Shown here piece after piece: positions 15,932 to 23,811 of a stretch of 50,038 nucleotides of DNA. The position numbers and the translations under genes are program-made. This DNA is from Candidatus Gastranaerophilales bacterium (lineage in GTDB: Bacteria > Cyanobacteriota > Vampirovibrionia > Gastranaerophilales > Gastranaerophilaceae). The DNA lies in the NCBI GenBank assembly GCA_944324315.1, contig CALUVW010000015.1:1-50038 (forward strand). Reading direction: 5' to 3'. How positions within the stretch are numbered: position 1 is the first letter of the stretch; each line of letters starts with the position of its first letter. The notes under the pieces were generated by a model. The model searched no databases. It was not told the DNA's origin and worked only from the letters and a program-made list of their open reading frames with translations.

Positions 15932-16020
15932 CAGAAGTCAGGATGACCGGATGGCAGGAAGGCACAAGCCCTTTAACGAAAATTAGCCTGACATCTTGAC
16001 CTCCGGACTTCCTGACCTCA
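15932..16020. repeat. Palindromic intergenic element, family B copy 2 (rpsK-rpsD)
   Basis: The left arm GAAGTCAGGATGACCGGATG runs on with further GGCAGGAAGGCA units, and the right arm around 15986-16020 is its degenerate reverse complement. The element starts one base after the rpsK stop. A separate stem, GCAGGG (16025-16032 region) with CCCTGC (about 16070-16077), follows before rpsD. The arms themselves are made of imperfect units of 8 to 11 bases. Confidence 0.7.
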
Positions 16021-16094
16021 TAGCAACGCAGGGGCTTGCTTTATAAGCCAAAAAGTAAACCATAGACGCCCTGCAAAAGTAAAGGAGAAAAATA

Positions 16095-16697
16095 ATGGCT
16101 AGATACACAGGACCATCAAACAAATTATTCAGAAATAAAAAAGTTAAAGATTTGTCTAACAGAAAATTAACTTCTTCTATGAGACAAACTGCTTCAGGAC
16201 AGCACGGTGCAGTGAGAAAAAAACTTTCTGAATACGCAATTCACTTAGCAGAAAAACAAAAAATCAGATTTACTTACTTGGTAAGTGAAAAACAGTTTGC
16301 AAAATACTACAAAGAAGCAGCAAGAAGAAAAGGCGTAACAGGTACAATCCTTTTACAAATCCTTGAATCAAGATTAGACAACGTTCTATACAGAGCAGGA
16401 TTGGGTATCACACGTAAACAAACAAGACAAATCGTTAACCACGGTCATATTCTTGTAAACGGTAAAAAGGTTGATATTCCGTCATACCTGGTAAAAGCAG
16501 GCGATGTAATCACTGTTAAGTCAAAAAGCAATGCATTTTTGAAAAGTGTAACAGAAATGATTGATATGGCTTGTGCACCTGCATGGATGACAATTGACAA
16601 AGAAGCTCTAAAAATCACTTTCGACAGAATTCCTGAAAGAGAAGAATTAGATCCTGAATTCAAAGAACAACTTGTAATCGAGTACTACTCTAAATAA
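16095..16697 (+). CDS. rpsD: 30S ribosomal protein S4
   Basis: S4 starts assembly of the 30S subunit by binding the 5' domain of 16S rRNA, and it helps mRNA unwinding. The 200 residues include the S4 domain (LESRLDNVLYRAGLGITRKQ, then RQIVNHGHILVNGKKVDIPS) and the family C-terminus PEREELDPEFKEQLVIEYYS. The N-terminal zinc-type cysteines found in some S4 forms are absent (it begins MARYTGPSNKLFRNKKVKDL), so this is the cysteine-free form. The ribosome site is AAAGGAGAAA. Confidence 0.98.
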   Translation: MARYTGPSNKLFRNKKVKDLSNRKLTSSMRQTASGQHGAVRKKLSEYAIHLAEKQKIRFTYLVSEKQFAKYYKEAARRKGVTGTILLQILESRLDNVLYRAGLGITRKQTRQIVNHGHILVNGKKVDIPSYLVKAGDVITVKSKSNAFLKSVTEMIDMACAPAWMTIDKEALKITFDRIPEREELDPEFKEQLVIEYYSK

Positions 16698-16780
16698 TGG
16701 AAGATAGGAGGATAAGAAGTTAGGAAGATAGGCTTTTATAAAACAGCATACCCTCTTACTATCTTACCTTCCTACCCTCA
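16698..16780. repeat. Palindromic intergenic element, family B copy 3 (rpsD-rpoA)
   Basis: GGAAGATAGGAGGATAAGAA and the following TTAGGAAGATAGG form the left arm. The right arm (about 16750-16780, TCTTACCTTCCTACCCTC) is complementary. It is more AT-rich than copies 1 and 2, but the pattern of repeated GGAAG-like units and the position right after a stop codon are the same. Confidence 0.65.
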
Positions 16781-16815
16781 AAGATTAGTTAACAACAACT
16801 AGGAGATTTAAAAAT

Positions 16816-17784
16816 ATGGAATTAAAAATTAAATGTGTTAATACAACAACAAGTTCTGACGGCTCACAATACGGTAAATTCGTAATTGAACCGTTAGAAA
16901 AAGGGTTTGGTACAACAATCGGAAACTCATTAAGAAGAGTTCTTCTTTCAAGTCTTGAAGGTACAGCTGTTACAGCTGCAAGAATAGAAGGTATTACTCA
17001 TGAATACACAGCTATTCCGGGTGTCTTGGAAGATGTAATCGATGTTATGCTTAACCTTAAAGGATTGGTTGTAAAAACTGATTCCAAAGAACCTCAAACA
17101 TTAAGAATTGATGTTGATCGTCCTGGAACGGTACTTGCAAGTGATATTCAGCTTCCTGCAGGAGTAAAAGTTGTTAACCCTGACTGGTTAATTTGTACAG
17201 TTGCGGATGGTGGCAGCTTCCATGCAGAAATTACTGTCGAAACAGGTAAAGGTTACGTTGCCCATGATGTTCCGAGAGATTCTAAAGGTGTATCAATTGA
17301 TGTTCTTCCTATAGATGCAACATTTATGCCTATTAAACGTGTAAGCTATAATGTAGAAAGCACTCGTGTAGGAGATTCTATTGATTTTGACAAATTGACT
17401 CTTGAAATTTGGTCAAACGGTTCTATAGATGTAACTAACGCTTTAAGCCAGGCTTCAAATCTTCTAATTGATCATTTCATGCAAATTGCATCAATCACAG
17501 GCCAGCCTGTTATTACTCCTTCAATGGCTGTTGAAGAAGAAGTTGAAGATGATTCAAATGCTCCTACAATGACTATTGAAGAATTGGAACTTTCAGTTAG
17601 AGCATACAACTGCTTGAAACGTGCAAGCATTAATTCAATGGCTGAATTATTGAAAAAATCAGAACATGATTTATTAAATATAAAAAACTTCGGTAAGAAA
17701 TCTTCTGACGAAGTAATCGAAAGACTTCACCACTTCGGTCTGGATCTGGCTCCAAACCCGGAAACCGAAGAAGAAGTAGGATAG
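16816..17784 (+). CDS. rpoA: RNA polymerase alpha subunit
   Basis: The alpha subunit dimerises to nucleate RNA polymerase assembly, and its C-terminal domain binds UP elements and activators. The 322 residues show the N-terminal domain signatures (FVIEPLEKGFGTTIGNSLRR, VLLSSLEGTAVTAARIEGIT), a short acidic linker (EEEVEDDSNAPTMT, about 245-258) and the helical C-terminal domain (ELELSVRAYNCLKRASINSM, then LLNIKNFGKKSSDEVIERL). The ribosome site is TAGGAG. Its stop codon TAG lies within the first bases of the family A element that follows. Confidence 0.98.
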   Translation: MELKIKCVNTTTSSDGSQYGKFVIEPLEKGFGTTIGNSLRRVLLSSLEGTAVTAARIEGITHEYTAIPGVLEDVIDVMLNLKGLVVKTDSKEPQTLRIDVDRPGTVLASDIQLPAGVKVVNPDWLICTVADGGSFHAEITVETGKGYVAHDVPRDSKGVSIDVLPIDATFMPIKRVSYNVESTRVGDSIDFDKLTLEIWSNGSIDVTNALSQASNLLIDHFMQIASITGQPVITPSMAVEEEVEDDSNAPTMTIEELELSVRAYNCLKRASINSMAELLKKSEHDLLNIKNFGKKSSDEVIERLHHFGLDLAPNPETEEEVG

Positions 17785-17977
17785 CGGATTTTGGCATGTG
17801 CACCGCGTGAGCTAGGGCGAGCCGCTGAATTTAAAACTAGAAATCTCGTAAATACGAAAACAGCGAGCAACAACAAAGTGAACCAGGCACATCCTAACAA
17901 GAAACTTGATGTAACGAATAAATTTGTAAAATTTATGTAGTGAAATGAAAAGTTTCGAGTTGCCAGTAATCCAAGAC
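17785..17977. repeat. Palindromic spacer element, family A copy 2 (rpoA-rplQ)
   Basis: This is the second copy of the element described at 15311-15499, in the same orientation and at the same position relative to the upstream stop codon (ATAGCGGATTTTGG shared). GTGAGC...GCGAGCC, ACAACAAAG, GAAACTTGATGTAACG and TAAATTTGTAAAATTTATGT are kept. The inner stem ATGTGC/GCACAT is better paired here than in copy 1. Conservation of whole segments over two loci argues for recent spread or selection. Confidence 0.75.
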
Positions 17978-18014
17978 AGGATAAATAATTTACAAAAAAT
18001 AAAGGATACAAAAA

Positions 18015-18443
18015 ATGAGACACCAAACTAAAAAACATACGCTCGGAAAGGCAAAGGATCAAAGAGATGCTTTGTTACGCTCCTTAGCGACAGAACTTTT
18101 TGTACATGGTGAAATCAAAACAACTATGGCAAGAGCAAAAGCTTTGAAGCCGTACGCTGAAGAAATTATCACCCTTGCAAAAAGAGGCGACTTACACGCT
18201 CGCCGTCAAGCTGCTAAATTCATTTTTGACAAAGAAACAGGTAAATTTATGGATTTAGCAACAGGAGAAGTTTTTGAAGCTCCTTCAGCTGATAAAAAAT
18301 TAGCAGAAGAAACAGTTCTTAGAAAACTTTTCGTAGTAATAGGCAAAAAATATTCTGACCGTCAAGGCGGTTACACAAGAATATTCAGATTGCCTCCAAG
18401 ACGCGGTGACGCATCAGAAATGGCTTTAATCCAGTTGGTATAA
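18015..18443 (+). CDS. rplQ: 50S ribosomal protein L17
   Basis: This 142-residue large-subunit protein lies near the tunnel exit. It begins MRHQTKKHTLGKAKDQRDAL and carries the family motifs HGEIKTTMARAKALKPYAEE and YTRIFRLPPRRGDASEMALI. An insertion of about 20 residues (FIFDKETGKFMDLATGEVFE and beyond) lengthens it compared with the 116-127 residues usual in bacteria. The ribosome site is AAAGGATA. truA follows after six bases. Confidence 0.97.
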   Translation: MRHQTKKHTLGKAKDQRDALLRSLATELFVHGEIKTTMARAKALKPYAEEIITLAKRGDLHARRQAAKFIFDKETGKFMDLATGEVFEAPSADKKLAEETVLRKLFVVIGKKYSDRQGGYTRIFRLPPRRGDASEMALIQLV

Positions 18444-18449
18444 GCTAAA

Positions 18450-19223
18450 ATGCGTTACGCCGTTCAAGTTCAGTATATCGGGAAAAACTATGCCGGAAGC
18501 CAGATACAGTTTAGAAATGGCAAAGAAATAGAAACTCCTACTATACAGGGAGAACTTGAAAAAGCAATTAGTACATTGATAAAATGCGATAAAAATATCG
18601 CAGATAATAATCGGCGTTATAAGACAGTCTTTTCCGGACGCACAGACAGAGGCGTAAATTCTATCGGACAGGTTGTTCATTTTGACACAGATGAACCTAT
18701 TGTTGCTTCAAAGTTCATCTACCAGTTAAATGAAATCCTTCCGAAAGATATTTCTGTCAGCGGCTTGAAAGAAGTTGATAAAAATTTTCACGCTCAAAAA
18801 TCAGCCAGAAGCAGATATTACAGATATATTTTTATTAACCGTAAATGTAAAAATGCCTTTGACGGAGATTTGATGAGAGTAAAATTTGACATCAACATTG
18901 AAAGAATGCAAAAAGCCTTGAATTATCTTCTAGGCGAGCATGATTTCTCAAGCTTTAAAAGTTCCGGAACGCTAAACCCGAGCACAGTCTGTTTTATTAA
19001 ATCAGCCGAATGTAAAAAAGACGGCGATAAAGTGATTATTGATATTGTTGGAAACAGATTTCTTTATAATATGGTAAGAACAATCGTCGGTACCCTTCTT
19101 GAAATAGAAGGGCATAATCGTTCCGCCGAGTATATGAAGCAGGTTCTCGAAGCCCGCGACAGACGCAAAGCAGGACAAACTGTCAGTCCGTACGGATTGA
19201 CCCTAATTGAAGTAACATATTAA
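18450..19223 (+). CDS. truA: tRNA pseudouridine(38-40) synthase
   Basis: TruA isomerises uridines 38-40 in the anticodon stem-loop. The catalytic aspartate is in [20 protein letters not shown] (about residues 54-73), and the second family motif [20 protein letters not shown] is intact. At 257 residues the length is normal. It starts six bases after rplQ without an obvious ribosome site, so it is probably translationally coupled. Its place between rplQ and rplM-rpsI is shared with many bacteria, cyanobacteria included. Confidence 0.97.
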   Translation: MRYAVQVQYIGKNYAGSQIQFRNGKEIETPTIQGELEKAISTLIKCDKNIADNNRRYKTVFSGRTDRGVNSIGQVVHFDTDEPIVASKFIYQLNEILPKDISVSGLKEVDKNFHAQKSARSRYYRYIFINRKCKNAFDGDLMRVKFDINIERMQKALNYLLGEHDFSSFKSSGTLNPSTVCFIKSAECKKDGDKVIIDIVGNRFLYNMVRTIVGTLLEIEGHNRSAEYMKQVLEARDRRKAGQTVSPYGLTLIEVTY

Positions 19224-19255
19224 CCCTGAAAAGGGATAAACAACGGAGACTAAGC

Positions 19256-19693
19256 ATGAAAACATATTCAGCAAAACCTCTAGAAGTAGAAAGAAAATGG
19301 TATCTGATTGATGCAGAAGGAGAAATCCTCGGCAGATTAGCTACCAGAGTCGCTAATATTTTAAGAGGAAAAAATAAACCTGAATACACACCGAACGTTG
19401 ATACAGGTGATTTCGTAATCGTTATCAACGCTGACAAAGTTCTGGTATCAGGTAAAAAAGAAACAGATAAAATTTACTATCACCATACCGGTTATCCGGG
19501 AGGTTTAAAGAGTGCAAGCGTAAAAGAATTACGTGAAAAAGATGCAAGACTTTTAATTGAAAAAGCAGTTAAAGGAATGCTTCAGCACAATACTTTAGGC
19601 GATACACAATTCACTAAATTAAAAGTATACAACGGACCTGAACATCCGCACGCAGCACAAAAACCAATCGTATTAGAGAAGGAGGCTAAATAA
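19256..19693 (+). CDS. rplM: 50S ribosomal protein L13
   Basis: This 145-residue early-assembly protein of the large subunit shows [20 protein letters not shown] near the start, [11 protein letters not shown] and [20 protein letters not shown] in the usual order. GGAG stands about nine bases before the ATG. Its stop overlaps the rpsI start by one base, the standard rplM-rpsI coupling. Confidence 0.98.
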   Translation: MKTYSAKPLEVERKWYLIDAEGEILGRLATRVANILRGKNKPEYTPNVDTGDFVIVINADKVLVSGKKETDKIYYHHTGYPGGLKSASVKELREKDARLLIEKAVKGMLQHNTLGDTQFTKLKVYNGPEHPHAAQKPIVLEKEAK

Positions 19694-20088
19694 TGGCTGA
19701 TAAAGAAATTATGGCAACAGGCCGCAGAAAAACCTCTATTGCGGTTGTAAAACTTGTTAAAGGAAAAGGCAGAATTTTCGTTAACGGAAAAACCTTGAAA
19801 AACTATATCGGCAACAGACCTGCTATTGAAATGTTAGTTTACAGACCTTTAGTTTTAACAGATAATCAGGAAAAATATGATGTTAAAGTTAAAGCTGTAG
19901 GCGGCGGTGTAGTTGCTCAATGCGGAGCAATCAGACATGGTATTTCAAGAGCATTGGTTAAAGCTAATGAAGAATACAGAAACGTTTTACGTTTGGAAGG
20001 ACTTTTAACCCGCGACCCGCGTGTTAAAGAACGTAAAAAGTACGGACGCAAACGTGCAAGAAAACGCTTCCAGTTCTCAAAACGTTAA
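19693..20088 (+). CDS. rpsI: 30S ribosomal protein S9
   Basis: S9 has a C-terminal tail that reaches the P-site tRNA. The 131 residues include ATGRRKTSIAVVKLVKGKGR, the GGGVVAQCGAIRHGISRAL region and the conserved end GRKRARKRFQFSKR. A strong GAGAAGGAGG ribosome site lies inside the end of rplM. A terminator 22 bases after the stop closes the ribosomal operon. Confidence 0.98.
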   Translation: MADKEIMATGRRKTSIAVVKLVKGKGRIFVNGKTLKNYIGNRPAIEMLVYRPLVLTDNQEKYDVKVKAVGGGVVAQCGAIRHGISRALVKANEEYRNVLRLEGLLTRDPRVKERKKYGRKRARKRFQFSKR

Positions 20089-20109
20089 TATTCAAAACAT
20101 TATCAAAAA

Positions 20110-20136
20110 AAACCGGCATTTTTGCCGGTTTTTTTA
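20110..20136 (+). terminator. Rho-independent terminator of the ribosomal operon
   Basis: AAACCGGCA pairs with TGCCGGTTT over a short T loop and is followed by seven T. It separates rpsI from the nrdD riboswitch transcript. Confidence 0.92.
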
Positions 20137-20164
20137 TCTGTATTTAGATCATACTTTATATTTA

Positions 20165-20193
20165 TTGACAAAGTTCATACAATATTATAAAAT
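20165..20193 (+). promoter_or_regulatory. Promoter of the nrdD-nrdG operon
   Basis: TTGACA (20165-20170) and TAAAAT (20188-20193) are spaced by 17 bases. The predicted start point lies just before the cobalamin riboswitch. Confidence 0.7.
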
Positions 20194-20199
20194 TTAAGT

Positions 20200-20341
20200 A
20201 CTACTGTAAGGAAAGCATGGGTGAAATTCCCACACTGGACCGCAGCCGTGTCATATTTACAAAGTTTGTAAATTGACCTCTTTAAAGAAAAGAGATAGTC
20301 GGAATGCTTGCAGAAGTTGATGTTACCACGGAAATCTGGGA
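20200..20341 (+). promoter_or_regulatory. Cobalamin riboswitch of nrdD
   Basis: The aptamer core reads GGAAAGCATGGGTGAAATTC, then CCACACTGGACCGCAGCCGT, then AGTCGGAATGCTTGC. AAGCAT pairs with ATGCTT as the P2 stem, and the GGGTGAA and CCGCAGCCGT boxes match the consensus. Downstream, AAATCT-GGG-AGATTT (20332-20346) can fold with the GGGAG ribosome site in its loop and stem, so translational control is likely. Repression by B12 of a B12-independent ribonucleotide reductase is the known logic for class I and class III enzymes in species that also have the class II enzyme. Confidence 0.92.
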
Positions 20342-20352
20342 GATTTTTTATT

Positions 20353-22203
20353 ATGAACAATACAATTTTGAATGACAACAAAGTTGTCAATTTGGACACC
20401 GCCAAACGTGCGTTTATGTCAAATCCTGTTGCATCTGACAAAGATGTAAACATTAATCTTGTTGAAGGGTATTTAAAAAAACTTGATTGGAAAGTTAATG
20501 AAAATTCAAATATGGCTTATTCAATTCAAGGATTGAATAATTATATTTCGTCCGAAATAAGCAAGCAGTACTGGCTGAATAAAATCTATCCTGTAGAGAT
20601 TAAAAATGCTCACCTTAATGGGGATATTCATATTCATGACTTGAATATAATTTCAGTTTATTGTGTCGGATGGGATTTAAAAGATTTGTTGAGTGAAGGT
20701 TTTACAGGTGTAAGAGGAAAAATAGAAAGTGCGCCTGCAAAACATTTTAGAACTGCTTTAGGACAAATTGTGAATTTTATGTATACTATGCAGGGCGAAG
20801 CTGCTGGGGCTCAGGCTTTTTCTAATTTTGATACACTTCTTGCTCCTTTTATAAGTTATGATAATCTTGATTACAAGCAGGTAAAACAGGCATTACAGGA
20901 ATTTATTTTTAATATGAATGTCCCTACCCGTGTAGGATTTCAGACTCCTTTTACAAATATTACAATGGATTTAAACGTTCCTTCATATTATGCTGAACAG
21001 CCGGTTATAATAGGCGGAGAGCTTCAGGAGCGTACTTATAAAGAGTTTCAAAAAGAAATGGATATGCTTAATAAAGCTTTTTTTGAAGTGATGATGGAAG
21101 GCGACAATGCAGGACGTGTATTTACATTTCCAATTCCAACATATAATATTACAAAAGATTTTGACTGGGATAATGAAAATATCAACGGACTCTGGGAAAT
21201 GGCTGCAAAATATGGCATTCCTTATTTTTCCAACTTTATTAATTCGGATATGTCACCTGAGGATGCCCGTTCTATGTGCTGTCGTTTGAGAATTGACAAC
21301 AGAGAACTTGAATACAGAGGCGGAGGTCTTTTTGGCTCAAATCCTCTGACTGGTTCTGTCGGGGTTGTTACAATTAATCTTCCTAAAATTGCAGAGATTT
21401 CGAAAACTAAAGGAGAATTTCTTGAAAGGCTTGCACAAAAGATGGAACTTGCAAAAGAAAGTCTTGAGATTAAACGTAAGCTGCTGGAAGATTTGACAGA
21501 TAAAGATTTGTACCCTTATACAAAATTTTATTTAAGAGATATTAAAGCCCGCTTTGGTGTTTACTGGAAAAATCACTTCTCTACAATCGGATTAATCGGT
21601 ATGAATGAAGCTTGTTTAAATCTTCTTGGTTCTGATATCGGAAGTTTTAGAGGGAAACAATTTGCTCTTGAGGTTATGGATTATATGAGAGCAAAAATCG
21701 TTGAATTTCAAAAACAAACAGGCAACAACTATAACCTTGAGGCAACGCCAGGGGAAGGATCATCCTACAGGCTGGCAAAACTTGATAAAGAAAAATACCC
21801 GTATTATACAAATTCTACCCAGTTACCAGTTAATTATACGGATGATATTTTTGAAGTTCTTGATCATCAGGATGATTTGCAAACCAAATATACAGGCGGG
21901 ACGGTTGTTCATATTTATGCAGGAGAAAGAATACAAAGTACTGAAACAATGAAAAGTCTAGTTAAAAAGGTTTGCAATAATTATCATCTACCATATTTTA
22001 CATTTTCGCCGACATTCAGTACCTGCCCTAACCACGGGTATATCTCAGGTGAACATTTTACCTGTCCTGAATGCGGTGAAAGTTGCGAAGTTTATTCCCG
22101 TGTTGTAGGTTATATAAGACCTGTTCAACAATGGAATAAAGGTAAAAAACAAGAGTTTGCAGATAGAAAAGAATTTAAAATTGAGGAATGTCAATGCAAA
22201 TAG
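20353..22203 (+). CDS. nrdD: Anaerobic (class III) ribonucleoside-triphosphate reductase
   Basis: This glycyl-radical enzyme reduces ribonucleotides without oxygen. The radical glycine is Gly586 in SRVVGYIRPVQQWNKGK near the C-terminus. The preceding zinc site shows CPNH and CPECGESC, and the catalytic cysteine region is SMCCRLRIDNRELEYRGGG. I see no N-terminal ATP-cone; the 616-residue chain starts directly with the fold, like the Thermotoga form. The frame is open to 20308, but that ATG lies inside the riboswitch. ATG 20353 follows GGGAG and is chosen. It overlaps nrdG by ten bases. Regulation is by the cobalamin riboswitch upstream. Confidence 0.95.
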   Translation: MNNTILNDNKVVNLDTAKRAFMSNPVASDKDVNINLVEGYLKKLDWKVNENSNMAYSIQGLNNYISSEISKQYWLNKIYPVEIKNAHLNGDIHIHDLNIISVYCVGWDLKDLLSEGFTGVRGKIESAPAKHFRTALGQIVNFMYTMQGEAAGAQAFSNFDTLLAPFISYDNLDYKQVKQALQEFIFNMNVPTRVGFQTPFTNITMDLNVPSYYAEQPVIIGGELQERTYKEFQKEMDMLNKAFFEVMMEGDNAGRVFTFPIPTYNITKDFDWDNENINGLWEMAAKYGIPYFSNFINSDMSPEDARSMCCRLRIDNRELEYRGGGLFGSNPLTGSVGVVTINLPKIAEISKTKGEFLERLAQKMELAKESLEIKRKLLEDLTDKDLYPYTKFYLRDIKARFGVYWKNHFSTIGLIGMNEACLNLLGSDIGSFRGKQFALEVMDYMRAKIVEFQKQTGNNYNLEATPGEGSSYRLAKLDKEKYPYYTNSTQLPVNYTDDIFEVLDHQDDLQTKYTGGTVVHIYAGERIQSTETMKSLVKKVCNNYHLPYFTFSPTFSTCPNHGYISGEHFTCPECGESCEVYSRVVGYIRPVQQWNKGKKQEFADRKEFKIEECQCK

Positions 22204-22877
22204 GTGGAGTGCAAAAAACTTCTCTGCTTGATTACCCTGATAAAATAAGTGCAATTGTTTTTACTAAAGGGTGTAATTTGAGATGCGGATACTGCCACAA
22301 TCCCGAATTAATTGTAATGACAAAGGAGCCGGTATGGACTACTGCCGGCTTCTTTGAATTTCTTAATTCAAGAAAGGGGAAACTTGACGGAGTAGTAATA
22401 ACAGGAGGAGAACCTTGCCTGCAGTCAGGTTTAATTGATTTTATAAAACGAATAAAAGAGATTGGTTTTCTTGTAAAGCTTGATACAAACGGAACATTCC
22501 CTGAAACTTTGCGGTTGGCTTTGCCGTATCTGGATTATATTGCGATGGATATTAAGGCTCCTCCTGATAAATATTCAGAAATAACACGTGTAAATATTAA
22601 TATTAAAGATATAGAAAAAAGTATAAATCTAATTATGAGTAGTAATATTGATTACGAGTTCCGCACAACCGTTGTAAAAGAGCAGTTAACTTTTGAAGAT
22701 TTTGACAAAATCGGAGATTTTATAATAGGTGCTGAAAAATATTATCTTCAAAAATTTGTTCCGTCAAAAACTCTTGATAAAAATCTAATGACAGCCTCAA
22801 CGTATAGTGATTCTGATTTTGAATATATCTTAAATATATTACGTCCAAAAATAAAAAACGTCTTTTATAGACGTTAA
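22194..22877 (+). CDS. nrdG: Anaerobic ribonucleotide reductase activating protein (radical SAM)
   Basis: This enzyme uses a 4Fe-4S cluster and S-adenosylmethionine to install the glycyl radical on NrdD. The cluster motif is GCNLRCGYCHNPEL with Cys27, Cys31 and Cys34. GGEPCLQSG follows as the SAM-binding GGE motif, and DTNGTFPETLR is typical. At 227 residues it is longer than the 155-residue E. coli NrdG and resembles the NrdG2 or PflA-like form. I prefer ATG 22194 over ATG 22188, because GAGGA ends directly before the latter and six bases before the former. It is coupled to nrdD by overlap. Confidence 0.93.
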   Translation: MQIGGVQKTSLLDYPDKISAIVFTKGCNLRCGYCHNPELIVMTKEPVWTTAGFFEFLNSRKGKLDGVVITGGEPCLQSGLIDFIKRIKEIGFLVKLDTNGTFPETLRLALPYLDYIAMDIKAPPDKYSEITRVNINIKDIEKSINLIMSSNIDYEFRTTVVKEQLTFEDFDKIGDFIIGAEKYYLQKFVPSKTLDKNLMTASTYSDSDFEYILNILRPKIKNVFYRR

Positions 22878-22885
22878 ATTTTATT
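22857..22885 (+). terminator. Weak terminator-like hairpin at the nrdG stop
   Basis: AACGTC (22857-22862) pairs with GACGTT (22870-22875). The latter runs into the nrdG stop codon, and AAATTTTATT follows. The stem is short and the T-run poor, so termination here is uncertain. Confidence 0.35.
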
Positions 22886-22943
22886 AAAATAAATCACTTT
22901 CATATTTGCGTATTTTGATGAACTAGAGTACAATTAATATATT

Positions 22944-23780
22944 ATGGTAAAGGAAGAAGAACAATTATATTCTGACATCCCCCCAACGAAGTTGAGAAAT
23001 AAGGTGGAAAAGTTTAAACCCGCTAAAACAAGCAAATTTTGGCTCTGGGTTGCGAGCATGTTTTTCTTTAATATGCTTCAAAATCGTTTTTATGCCTTTC
23101 GATACAGAGGTGCAGAAAATTATTTTGACGGAGATACAAAAATCCCGACTATTCTTTTTGCTCCGCATTGTAACTGGTGGGATGGTATAGTTTTTTACAA
23201 TATAACACATAGAATTTTTCATAAAGAAATTCGTTTAATGGTTGAAGAACTTAACAGATTTCCGCTTTTAAGACGCGGTGGTGCATATTCGGTTAATAAA
23301 AAATCTCCGCAATCTGCAATGAAAGCATTACAATATTCTGTAGATGTAGTCGGGGATTTAAGAAATATGCTTTGCATTTTTCCTCAGGGAATAATCAGAC
23401 CACCGCATTACAGACCGATTGAATTTCAAACAGGTTTGGCTTATATTGCGGAAAATGCGGTAAAAAGATACGGTAAAGTAAATCTTATTCCTCTTTCAAT
23501 TGATTATTGCTTTTTCAGGGATAACAGACCTGAAGTTATTGTAGAATTTGGCAAACGCATAGAACTTGTTAAAGGCAATGAGCTTGATAAACTCAGTAGA
23601 AAAGAATTGACTCATTATCTTGAACGAGCTTTGCAGGATGTTTGTGACAGCCAGTTTAAAGAAATTTCTCAGGGTGATATTACGAAATATAATATACTTT
23701 TTAAACAGCATTTAAAATGGTATAGACGAATTGAACAGCGTTTGAAAAGAATTGATCTTCCGCCTGTTTCAGATGTTTAA
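22944..23780 (+). CDS. Lysophospholipid acyltransferase, PlsC-like
   Basis: It is a member of the 1-acylglycerol-3-phosphate acyltransferase family, which adds the second acyl chain in phospholipid synthesis or modifies related lipids. The catalytic H-x4-D motif is visible in APHCNWWDGIVFYN (about residues 73-86). The second motif reads CIFPQGIIRPP, with Gln instead of the usual Glu of FPEG. The N-terminus has one hydrophobic stretch (FWLWVASMFFFNML, about 32-45). There is no ribosome site; TACAAT ends nine bases before the ATG with TTTGCG 18 bases further up, so the transcript may be leaderless. The exact acyl acceptor is unknown. Confidence 0.85.
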   Translation: MVKEEEQLYSDIPPTKLRNKVEKFKPAKTSKFWLWVASMFFFNMLQNRFYAFRYRGAENYFDGDTKIPTILFAPHCNWWDGIVFYNITHRIFHKEIRLMVEELNRFPLLRRGGAYSVNKKSPQSAMKALQYSVDVVGDLRNMLCIFPQGIIRPPHYRPIEFQTGLAYIAENAVKRYGKVNLIPLSIDYCFFRDNRPEVIVEFGKRIELVKGNELDKLSRKELTHYLERALQDVCDSQFKEISQGDITKYNILFKQHLKWYRRIEQRLKRIDLPPVSDV

Positions 23781-23785
23781 TAATC

Positions 23786-23811
23786 AAAAAGCCTGAATTT
23801 TCAGGCTTTTT
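23786..23811. terminator. Bidirectional terminator
   Basis: AAAAAGCCTGAA and TTCAGGCTTTTT form a perfect stem between the convergent acyltransferase and MGMAAGQAR genes. It has T-runs on both strands and ends right at the stop codon of the minus-strand gene. Confidence 0.9.

Noticed and set aside
15311-18014. CRISPR array or iterons in the ribosomal spacers
   Set aside because: The repeats are long, few, palindromic and interrupted by genes; there is no regular repeat-spacer pattern and no cas gene.
17727-18062. A 111-residue minus-strand frame across the rpoA-rplQ spacer
   Set aside because: It overlaps both genes in antisense and is produced by the family A repeat.
20308-20352. Longer start for nrdD
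   Set aside because: It lies inside the cobalamin riboswitch; ATG 20353 has GGGAG and the normal N-terminus.
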